A DNA stretch of 6,283 nt, taken from Candidatus Gerdarchaeota archaeon. Lineage in GTDB: Archaea; Asgardarchaeota; Heimdallarchaeia; JABLTI01. This document shows, piece after piece, positions 1-4,808 of the stretch. Within the stretch, counting starts at the first letter, position 1. Every line of letters starts with the position of its first letter. The DNA is taken from assembly GCA_016840945.1 (NCBI GenBank), contig JAEORJ010000001.1, forward strand, positions 1 to 6,283, given 5' to 3'. The position numbers were made by a program, and so were the translations under genes. The notes beneath the pieces are model-generated. The model was not told the origin of the DNA, searched no databases, and saw only the letters and a list, made by a program, of their open reading frames with translations.

Positions 1-134
1 CCAGCATAATAAATATCTAAACGTAATTGTGAATTCTCATTAACGAATTTCTCAAATGTTTCTTTTAGTGCTAAACATTTTTTGGTAGGTGGTCCTGCTA
101 AGAGTAATTCTAATCTCATTTTCTTGTTTGTCAT
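1..134 (-). CDS. Thioredoxin-fold-like small protein, N-terminal part only (cut by window edge)
   Basis: An open frame starts at ATG 134-132 and runs off the left edge after 44 codons. The start overlaps the stop of the lipoate ligase gene as ATGA, a typical translationally coupled junction, so this is the fourth gene of the minus-strand operon. The visible protein has a few polar residues, a hydrophobic strand (MRLELLLAG, residues 6-14), the turn PPTKKC (15-20) and then a helix-like stretch rich in Lys, Glu and Phe, ending near a second strand (LDIYYA). A strand, a Pro-containing turn with Cys and then a helix is how thioredoxin and glutaredoxin folds begin. If so, the first Cys of the usual CxxC is missing and only Cys20 remains. 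The identification rests on fewer than 50 residues and could be wrong. The gene itself is well supported by the overlap and the continuous frame. Confidence 0.6.
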   Translation of the reverse strand, partial: MTNKKMRLELLLAGPPTKKCLALKETFEKFVNENSQLRLDIYYA

Positions 135-1186
135 TGATTTTTCACCACTGATTCTTCTATTAAGGATATAATATCATACTTGAAATTTGATGGTAAATTA
201 CTTTCAGTAATTAGTGTTGTAGCTTCTGGAATCGTTTTATTTTGTAATGTTTGTATTAGTTTAATCAATAGTTCATTTTCCTTAAAAAGAAAATCACCAC
301 TAATAGTTAACTTAGCAATTTTATCATTAGCCATTTCTAATCCTAGACTAATAATCCCATAATCAGTTTTTCTCGAGAGTATTGTTTCCAAAGAAGCTTT
401 TTTACGAAAAGTCCAATCAATTGTTGAGTATTTATTTTGGTATAGGTTTTCTATTAATTCCTCTTCTTCTTTCGTGTAATTGCTTGTTACTGGATCAAAG
501 GTTACATTGATCTGCTCTTTTATGGTATTCACCAAAACGTCAATCACGTCATCCAATTCAAGTTTCTTATTAACAGCTTCTGAAAGATTAATCACTCGGT
601 CTTTAATATTGGTGAATCCTTTATCACTGAACTTCAATTTTGAAGGCTTTAGTGTTTTAGCCATTTGTTCAATATCAACATTTACTAGAAAAGTACCACT
701 ATGAACGAAAGCATCATATAATTGATTTTGAGCTGAACCATAGACCTTTCTGTTATTGATGGTAACATCATTTCGACCAGCTGTTTCAGCTTCAACACCA
801 AATTTATGGCAGGTGTTAACAATTACCTTACCAAATAGTTGATAGAGCGTGGAAGGGTCATTAATTTCTAAGTGGGTGAAAAAATCATCTGTTTTAAAGA
901 AAAACGAATAACAAAAACTTCCCGCATCTTGATAGACTGCTCCACCAGGATTAGGTCGACGAACAATAGGTATCTGTTCTTTTTTACAATATTCTACATC
1001 AACATCTTCTTCAGGGATTTGGTGCACTCCTATCCATACAGATCTTTCAAATGTTCTAATACGTAATGTTGGAGGGCTTCTACCTTCCTCAACTAATCGT
1101 AATAATGCTTCCTCTGCAGCAAAGTGTCTAAAAGGGTCTTTAATATCATCTCTAAGTAACCGTACTTTGAAAGACTCAACTTTCAT
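131..1186 (-). CDS. lplA: Lipoate-protein ligase A, two-domain (catalytic plus C-terminal accessory domain)
   Basis: The predicted enzyme activates lipoate as lipoyl-AMP and transfers it to a lysine of a lipoyl-domain protein in the cytoplasm. Taking ATG 1186 as start gives 351 residues. The N terminus (LLRDDIKDP, then FAAEEALL) matches the family opening. The nucleotide-binding loop RRPNPGGAVYQDAG (76-89) corresponds to the usual RRxSGGGAVYHDxG. GRNDVTINNRKVYGSAQ (137-153) holds the catalytic lysine, Lys147, and HSGTFL (162-167) matches HHGTLL. Residues about 260-350 (including ISGDFLF) resemble the accessory domain that some archaea encode separately as LplB, so this single chain should be self-sufficient. 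A longer frame from 1234 exists but runs 59 bases into the upstream gene and adds no family sequence; ATG 1186 overlaps it by only 11 bases. Departures from consensus are NPGG for SGGG and Gln for His in the loop. The probable substrate is the GcvH-like domain encoded on the other strand. Confidence 0.93.
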   Translation of the reverse strand: MKVESFKVRLLRDDIKDPFRHFAAEEALLRLVEEGRSPPTLRIRTFERSVWIGVHQIPEEDVDVEYCKKEQIPIVRRPNPGGAVYQDAGSFCYSFFFKTDDFFTHLEINDPSTLYQLFGKVIVNTCHKFGVEAETAGRNDVTINNRKVYGSAQNQLYDAFVHSGTFLVNVDIEQMAKTLKPSKLKFSDKGFTNIKDRVINLSEAVNKKLELDDVIDVLVNTIKEQINVTFDPVTSNYTKEEEELIENLYQNKYSTIDWTFRKKASLETILSRKTDYGIISLGLEMANDKIAKLTISGDFLFKENELLIKLIQTLQNKTIPEATTLITESNLPSNFKYDIISLIEESVVKNQ

Positions 1187-1865
1187 AATAACCACAAAGC
1201 TCCTTCTTACATTCATCCATATCTTTGAATTCACAAGTAAAAGTTGGTATCTTATATGATATCAGACCCTCTTCATTGAGGAATTTTAAAGTAGATTCAA
1301 TAGCTGAAAAAACGCTTTGTTTACAACACCGAGGTCCTCCCATAGCAGCTAAATCGATTAATGCTTTACCTGTCGCTTTCAAAGTTAAAGCACGCTCTTT
1401 GTCCGATTTATAACTTGCTCGAGTAATTATTGATACTGCTACACCTGCTCCCACACTAGCACCACAATCTCCTCGAGAGCCACAGGTGCCATAAGGTATA
1501 TCTATCGTTCTCTTAATAGCTGTTTTTATGCGATTGATGGGTATGTGAATTTCACCAGCATTAATTAAAGCTGCTAAAAGAGCTGGAGCAACAATAAGGT
1601 GATGTTCAATTCCGTGGCTGCGAAAGGTAGGGTGATGCATCAATAAATTAGCTATTTCAAAGGGATTAGTAGATTTTGTAGAAGTGGTAACTCGAAGAGT
1701 GATTTCTTCGGGATCAGCGGTTCTACAATCCTCACAAAGGAAATGTTGATGTTTACATAACCAATCAGCATGTTCAATTTTACCACAATACGTACATTTT
1801 GTTTCAATGGATGTTTCAGCTAGCTCTTCCTTACAAATAGGGCAATAAAACGTCACATTTATCAC
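1176..1865 (-). CDS. DUF5714-type cysteine-rich protein (function unknown)
   Basis: A 229-residue protein with 14 cysteines. The first 50 residues look like a metal-binding region: Cys8xxCys11, Cys24xxCys27, Cys37 and Cys44xxCys47, probably one or two zinc or Fe-S sites. The rest carries motifs I associate with DUF5714 proteins of methanogens and other anaerobes, where the domain can be fused to methyltransferases: HGIEHH (84-89), YGTCGSRGDCGASVGAGVA (125-143) and GGPRCCK (176-182). The GTCG...DCG and PRCC cysteines are candidates for a metal or thiol active site. The start is GTG at 1865; an in-frame stop lies four codons upstream and no ATG is available, and an internal GTG at 1856 is an alternative. 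It follows the ArsR gene by 16 bases and overlaps lplA by 11, so it should be co-expressed with the ligase. The biochemical role is unknown; this placement suggests a part in lipoyl or thiol chemistry, which is inference. Confidence 0.85.
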   Translation of the reverse strand: MINVTFYCPICKEELAETSIETKCTYCGKIEHADWLCKHQHFLCEDCRTADPEEITLRVTTSTKSTNPFEIANLLMHHPTFRSHGIEHHLIVAPALLAALINAGEIHIPINRIKTAIKRTIDIPYGTCGSRGDCGASVGAGVAVSIITRASYKSDKERALTLKATGKALIDLAAMGGPRCCKQSVFSAIESTLKFLNEEGLISYKIPTFTCEFKDMDECKKELCGYYES

Positions 1866-1881
1866 TAGCTTCTTTTCTTAA

Positions 1882-2205
1882 CTATAAAGCTTCTAGAAGA
1901 ATCTTCTGAGTTAGATCTTCCAAGAGTGGTTTGTCTAATGCCTTCACAATCTCAAGAATTTTGCTATTAGATAGACTATAGATCCTTTTCGTACCATCTT
2001 TTTTATCAGTGATAATACCACTCTCTCGTAGAATCCTCAAATGCCTTGAAATTAACGGTTGAGCAAGGTTCATCCTATCGACAATTTCGCAAACACATTT
2101 TTCATTTTCCCCTATGAAGTCAATTATATCTAATCTTAGTGGGTCTGCTAGTGCTTTGAAGAATTTTGCACGTATAGAGTTCTTATTTTCTGCCATGAAA
2201 TTCAT
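1882..2205 (-). CDS. ArsR/SmtB-family transcriptional repressor with CVC sensor motif
   Basis: A 107-residue winged-helix protein of typical ArsR size. ALADPLRLDIIDFI (18-31) is the family N-terminal helix region. The recognition helix is in LAQPLISRHLRILRESGII (47-65), and the wing in DKKDGTKRIYSL (67-78). The only two cysteines, Cys37 and Cys39, form Cys-Val-Cys before the DNA-binding helix, where arsenic-type ArsR proteins have ELCVCDL, so the inducer is probably a thiophilic metalloid, a metal or a reactive sulfur species. It is the first gene of the minus-strand operon and divergent to the HdrA-like gene. Two palindromes lie between them, so it probably represses both directions. The start is ATG 2205; ATG 2196 (fourth codon) is an alternative. 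With a transcription start about 26 bases from the symmetric TATA box, the mRNA would be nearly leaderless at 2205, consistent with the absence of a clear Shine-Dalgarno site. Confidence 0.92.
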   Translation of the reverse strand: MNFMAENKNSIRAKFFKALADPLRLDIIDFIGENEKCVCEIVDRMNLAQPLISRHLRILRESGIITDKKDGTKRIYSLSNSKILEIVKALDKPLLEDLTQKILLEAL

Positions 2206-2220
2206 AGCTTACAATTAAAT

Positions 2221-2244
2221 ATAACAATATTTAAATATTATTAT
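2221..2244. promoter_or_regulatory. Imperfect 24-bp palindrome over the TATA box, probable operator
   Basis: Eleven of twelve base pairs match around a centre between 2232 and 2233; only 2225/2240 fail. The left arm contains AATATAACAATATT (2218-2231), which recurs exactly at 2257-2270. It covers the shared TATA box, so a protein bound here would block both promoters. The AT-rich context makes short palindromes likely by chance, but the exact 14-base repeat in the second palindrome argues for a specific site. The probable ligand is the adjacent ArsR-family protein. Confidence 0.6.
2228..2237. promoter_or_regulatory. Symmetric archaeal TATA box, probably bidirectional
   Basis: TATTTAAATA reads the same on both strands and contains TTTAAATA, close to the archaeal TATA consensus. 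Measuring about 26 bases from its centre gives a plus-strand start near 2259, about 30 bases before ATG 2291. It gives a minus-strand start near 2206, one base before ArsR ATG 2205. Both fit usual archaeal spacing. The plus operon could instead use another AT-rich element around 2241-2250. Confidence 0.6.
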
Positions 2245-2256
2245 TTTATTTATGAC

Positions 2257-2278
2257 AATATAACAATATTGTTATATT
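2257..2278. promoter_or_regulatory. Perfect 22-bp palindrome, probable ArsR-family operator
   Basis: All eleven base pairs match: the left arm is AATATAACAAT and the right arm is its exact inverse, centred between 2267 and 2268. It ends 12 bases before ATG 2291 and covers the transcription start predicted from the TATA box, a standard place for an archaeal repressor to block RNA polymerase. Its left part repeats the 14-base sequence of the palindrome at 2221-2244, with centres 35 bp apart. Size and symmetry suit a dimeric winged-helix ArsR protein. Confidence 0.75.
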
Positions 2279-2290
2279 TGAGGTCTGTTA

Positions 2291-2662
2291 ATGACTGAGA
2301 AGAAAAAAATTGGTTTTATTATGTGTGTATGTACAGGGAAATGCCCTGGGTTTGAAAAAATGGATATATGGGATTTTGTTAATAGGGTAAGGGTAGAACT
2401 ACCAGTAGAATATGGTTTCATTCACCCACAATTATGTGAAGAAGATGGGGATAGATTTTTTGATGATTATTTAAGAGAAGGACGTAAATATATGATCGCT
2501 GGTTGTGCACCAACCATGCAGTATAAGCTCTTTAGGGATGCTTTCACTAAGAAAGGTTTAGATGTCAAACGAGATTTGATTCCACTAGATATTAGAGATA
2601 TGACCACTGATGACGCTTTTCAATTAGTAGAAAAAACACTTGAAGGATTAGGAGAAGAATAA
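2291..2662 (+). CDS. Stand-alone HdrA N-terminal-like Fe-S domain protein
   Basis: A 123-residue protein resembling the first domain of heterodisulfide reductase subunit HdrA, without the FAD and ferredoxin domains that follow in HdrA. The correspondences are GFIMCVCTGKC (8-18) with the HdrA opening YVCHCG, QLCEEDGDRF (47-56) with MCSDPG, IAGCAPTMQYKLFRDAFTKKGL (69-90) with VAACSPRLHEPTFR, and IPLDIRD (97-103) with the segment that reads NIRE in HdrA. Cysteines 12, 14, 18, 49 and 72 are candidates for a [4Fe-4S] cluster, which the HdrA N-terminal domain binds. It is the first gene of the plus operon. GAGGT at 2280-2284 sits six bases before the ATG and supports this start. The ferredoxin gene begins two bases after the stop. 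The probable role is cytoplasmic electron transfer with that ferredoxin. The family link rests on motif spacing; the function is inferred. Confidence 0.8.
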   Translation: MTEKKKIGFIMCVCTGKCPGFEKMDIWDFVNRVRVELPVEYGFIHPQLCEEDGDRFFDDYLREGRKYMIAGCAPTMQYKLFRDAFTKKGLDVKRDLIPLDIRDMTTDDAFQLVEKTLEGLGEE

Positions 2663-2664
2663 CA

Positions 2665-2970
2665 ATGGCTGAAAAGTATGACTCAACATCAGCTACATTC
2701 ATGGGTGTTCCTCGAAAAATAATACCTTGGTGGCCAACTATTGATTATGATAAATGCAATTATTGTATGGATTGTGATACCTTTTGTCCTCATAAAGTAT
2801 TTGAGAAAAGAGAGAATGAAGAGAAGCAATTAATTATAACCAATCCTTATAATTGTGTAGTTTTTTGTAGAGCTTGTGCGAAAATTTGCACCCCTGATGC
2901 TTTGAGCTTTCCAGATAAAAAAGAGATAACCTCAATCATTAAGGACTATCGAGCTAATAATACTGAGTGA
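2665..2970 (+). CDS. Dicluster 4Fe-4S ferredoxin with an atypical second motif
   Basis: A 101-residue soluble ferredoxin. Residues 15-30 (VPRKIIPWWPTIDYDK) match a recognisable ferredoxin subgroup that opens with VPRxxIPWxPTIDYxKC. Cluster motif 1 is the standard CxxCxxCxxxCP (Cys31, 34, 37, 41). Motif 2 is Cys64, Cys68, Cys71, Cys75: three residues instead of two separate the first pair, and Thr-Pro follows the last Cys instead of Pro alone. NPYNCVV before it is also typical of this subgroup. It should carry two [4Fe-4S] clusters and pass electrons in the cytoplasm. AGGAG at 2650-2654 precedes the ATG by ten bases, and the gene starts two bases after the HdrA-like gene. Its probable partners are that protein and the lipoyl carrier encoded next. 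Confidence 0.9.
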   Translation: MAEKYDSTSATFMGVPRKIIPWWPTIDYDKCNYCMDCDTFCPHKVFEKRENEEKQLIITNPYNCVVFCRACAKICTPDALSFPDKKEITSIIKDYRANNTE

Positions 2971-2975
2971 AGAAA

Positions 2976-3836
2976 ATGGCAAGAATATCTGTTTTAACTT
3001 GTGGTGGTATAGAGAAAGATTTAGGTTTAGTAACAAATGAATTGGCTTTAAAATTAACAGCGTTAGATCCAACTATTAAACTACTTAGTTTTGCATTATT
3101 ATGCACTAATAAGGAAAAATACCAAGAGATAATCAAAGAATCAACAATTATTGTTATTGATGGTTGTGCTACCCGATGTGCAGCAAAATTACTCGAGAAT
3201 CAAGAATATAAAAAGACTAAACGGATTTTTCTACCTGACGAGTACAAGAAGATTAAAAGTGTTATAGATGCAGCTGGAGGATCTACAGAAGAAAAAGAGA
3301 AAATAATAGCGCTGCTAGCACAAGAAATAATTAAAGAACTTAAGGAAGATGCTGAAAGCAGTGTAGAGTCAATTATTGAAAAAGAGTTTGGCGATATAGA
3401 GTATCACGAAATATCTTATGATAAATATCAATTCAAAGTACCGAAAGAAGGTTATTATTTTACTGAAAATGATTGTTGGGTAAAACCTGAAGGGACAAAA
3501 GCATTATTGGGGATAACAGATTACTTGCAAAATAATACTGGTGATATATTATTTGCTGATTTGCCAAAAGTAGATTCAGAGATAGAACAATTTGATGAAG
3601 TAGTTGAACTCGAATCAGTAAAGGCCGTTGTAGCTTTGATCTCACCTGTTTCAGGTAAGATTATTGCAGTTAATGCCAAACTTAAAGATGAACCAAATCT
3701 TATGAATGAAGATGCCTATGAACAAGGTTGGGCTGTAGAAATAGAATTAACAGCTTTTGAGGAAGAAAAGAAATTCCTCATGGATGGCGAACAATATTTT
3801 GAATATATGAAGAAGAAAATCGAAAAAGAATTGTAA
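2976..3836 (+). CDS. Fusion of a DGC (putative zinc-binding) domain and a GcvH-like lipoyl carrier domain
   Basis: A 286-residue, two-part protein. Residues 1-95 are a DGC domain: the N-terminal TCGG turn (Cys9), Cys43, then VIDGCATRC with Asp62, Gly63, Cys64 and Cys68. A charged helical linker follows (about 96-140). Residues about 143-283 match glycine cleavage H protein throughout: LLGITDYLQNNTGDILFADLP (177-197), the lipoylation motif ESVKA with Lys216 (codon 3621-3623), ISPVSGKIIAVN (222-233) and AYEQGWAVEIEL (247-258). The family HEW before the first core strand is changed to DCW. The lipoyl arm would shuttle electrons, acyl, methylamine or sulfur groups; no GcvP or GcvT gene is nearby. 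The operon-linked lipoate ligase probably modifies it. ATG 2976 is chosen, preceded by GAGTGA at 2965-2970. GTG 2967, overlapping the ferredoxin stop, would add three residues. Confidence 0.9.
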   Translation: MARISVLTCGGIEKDLGLVTNELALKLTALDPTIKLLSFALLCTNKEKYQEIIKESTIIVIDGCATRCAAKLLENQEYKKTKRIFLPDEYKKIKSVIDAAGGSTEEKEKIIALLAQEIIKELKEDAESSVESIIEKEFGDIEYHEISYDKYQFKVPKEGYYFTENDCWVKPEGTKALLGITDYLQNNTGDILFADLPKVDSEIEQFDEVVELESVKAVVALISPVSGKIIAVNAKLKDEPNLMNEDAYEQGWAVEIELTAFEEEKKFLMDGEQYFEYMKKKIEKEL

Positions 3837-3848
3837 AGAGATAGTAAA

Positions 3849-4256
3849 ATGACCAAAAAAGTATACATTATTCCTTGCAGTGGAATAGGTAAAGTTTATG
3901 GCAGTATGTGTCGGCATGCAGCATATAAAATCGTTAATGAATTAGAACCCGAGCGAACTGCTATCGAATGTTTGCCACTGATCGTAAAAGGAAAACAAGA
4001 AGTAGTTGATAAACTAAAAGCTAACAAAACGATAACTTTGGATGGTTGCACAGCAATGTGTGCATACTATGATGTAGCCAAAATTATCGGTGAACCAGAT
4101 GCTCAGTTTCTCTCTACCTCAGTCGTTCAGGAAAATCGTACCCTAAAGCCCGAACCAACCATAACTCCACTAGGTGAAAATGCAATGAAACTAACTGAAT
4201 TATTTGCTAAGAAAATTGCTAAAAAAGTAGGTGAATTATTAGATGGAGAAACTTGA
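3849..4256 (+). CDS. DGC-domain putative zinc-binding protein
   Basis: A 135-residue stand-alone DGC protein and the most canonical of the three here. Near the N terminus it has IIPCSGIGKVYGSMCRHAA (7-25; Cys10 and Cys21), then Cys41 in ECLPL, and the signature TLDGCTAMCA (63-72) with Asp65, Gly66, Cys67 and Cys71. The five cysteines are the expected metal or thiol ligands. The family is annotated as zinc-binding from its conserved cysteines; no reaction has been assigned that I know of. A final helix (LTELFAKKIAKKVGELL, 115-131) resembles the C-terminal helices of its two neighbours, which supports a common origin by duplication. It lies 12 bases after the fusion gene, with GAGAT at 3838-3842 as a weak ribosome site. 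The next gene overlaps its end by 14 bases, so expression is coupled. Confidence 0.88.
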   Translation: MTKKVYIIPCSGIGKVYGSMCRHAAYKIVNELEPERTAIECLPLIVKGKQEVVDKLKANKTITLDGCTAMCAYYDVAKIIGEPDAQFLSTSVVQENRTLKPEPTITPLGENAMKLTELFAKKIAKKVGELLDGET

Positions 4257-4689
4257 ATTACGCATAACAGAAAAACCAAAAATAGGTATTATCGCTTGTA
4301 GTGGAGAAAATTTAGTAGAAGGCACATTAAGTCGAGTAGCTACAAGAATCGTAGTTGAAAAATTACGACCATTAATCACAACTATTCTCTGTCAACCACT
4401 TTTTATGGCTGGAGATATTAAGAATAAAGGTGGAGGGAATGAACGCCTTTTTGCCATGAAACACAAAACTATTACCGTTGAAGGTTGTGAGGAAGCTTGC
4501 GCAAAATTTGCTGTTGAGGAATATAGTGCTCCAGCTGCAGCAACAATTTATATTAGAGAGATTATGAAGGCTCATCCAGAGTTAATTCCTGAATCCAAAG
4601 AAAACCTTGGAGAAAAAGGATTGAAGTTAGCTGAAATAATCGCCAATGAGATAGCCACTAAAGTGGATGAATTATATCATTCACAATAA
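4243..4689 (+). CDS. Divergent DGC-domain protein with an EGC signature
   Basis: A 148-residue paralogue of the preceding protein. The opening strand and Cys-Ser-Gly turn are kept (IGIIACSGENLVEGTLSRVA, 14-33; Cys19), as is a middle cysteine (Cys50 in LCQPL). The signature reads TVEGCEEACAKF (78-89): Glu80 replaces the family Asp, while Cys82 and Cys86 keep the CxxxC spacing. Compared with its neighbour it has about ten extra N-terminal residues and a short Gly-rich insert (NKGGGNE, 61-67). It ends in a related amphipathic helix (LAEIIANEIATKVDELYH). The ATG lies inside the previous gene; AGGTGA at 4229-4234 is a good archaeal ribosome site eight bases upstream and fixes this start. It is the last gene of the plus operon. 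It may form a heteromer with the other DGC proteins, which is inference. Confidence 0.85.
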   Translation: MEKLELRITEKPKIGIIACSGENLVEGTLSRVATRIVVEKLRPLITTILCQPLFMAGDIKNKGGGNERLFAMKHKTITVEGCEEACAKFAVEEYSAPAAATIYIREIMKAHPELIPESKENLGEKGLKLAEIIANEIATKVDELYHSQ

Positions 4690-4692
4690 TCA

Positions 4693-4698
4693 TTTTTT
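4693..4698 (+). terminator. Short T tract after the plus-strand operon
   Basis: Six T residues begin four bases after the stop of the last DGC gene. Archaeal RNA polymerase often ends transcription at such T runs without a hairpin. In an AT-rich window a run of six is weak evidence by itself; its position is the main support. Confidence 0.35.
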
Positions 4699-4758
4699 CT
4701 CAGACAAAATACAAGAGCTAACTTTGTTATGGGGTTCCAATTGAGTAATAATTTAATG

Positions 4759-4793
4759 AAAAAAAGTGAAAAATAGGAGGAAAGTATCCTCCT
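4759..4793 (-). terminator. Hairpin plus T tracts, terminator of the surface-protein gene
   Basis: AGGAGGA (4775-4781) and TCCTCCT (4787-4793) form a perfect seven-base stem with a five-base loop, 15 bases beyond the stop codon of the minus-strand surface-protein gene. Read on the minus strand, the stem is followed by T5, CAC and T7 (4773 down to 4759), the pattern of an intrinsic terminator. On the plus strand the hairpin is not followed by a comparable T run, so it serves the minus-strand gene. Confidence 0.75.
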
Positions 4794-4808
4794 CAGTACT
4801 CAAAAACT

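Noticed and set aside
1187..1234. N-terminal extension of the lipoate ligase from an upstream ATG
   Set aside because: It would add 16 residues with no family similarity and a 59-base overlap with the preceding gene. ATG 1186 gives the family-typical N terminus and a short overlap.
180..1413. Plus-strand open frames opposite the lipoate ligase and DUF5714 genes
   Set aside because: They are antisense to strongly conserved coding sequence, have low-complexity Ser/Ile/Leu-rich translations and match no family.
2218..2278. Repeats in the divergent region as a CRISPR-like or mobile-element end
   Set aside because: Only two short palindromic copies exist with no spacer series, no transposase and no flanking duplication. 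A promoter with operators explains them.
2954..3136. Minus-strand open frame across the ferredoxin-DGC junction
   Set aside because: It is antisense to two conserved genes and shows no recognisable motif.
2976..3836. Ordinary glycine cleavage H protein
   Set aside because: The H domain is fused to a DGC domain, and the window has no gcvT, gcvP or lpd. The neighbours are redox and thiol proteins.
4775..4780. AGGAGG as a strong plus-strand ribosome binding site
   Set aside because: No suitable plus-strand start codon and open frame follow. It is one arm of a perfect hairpin placed as a terminator for the minus-strand gene.
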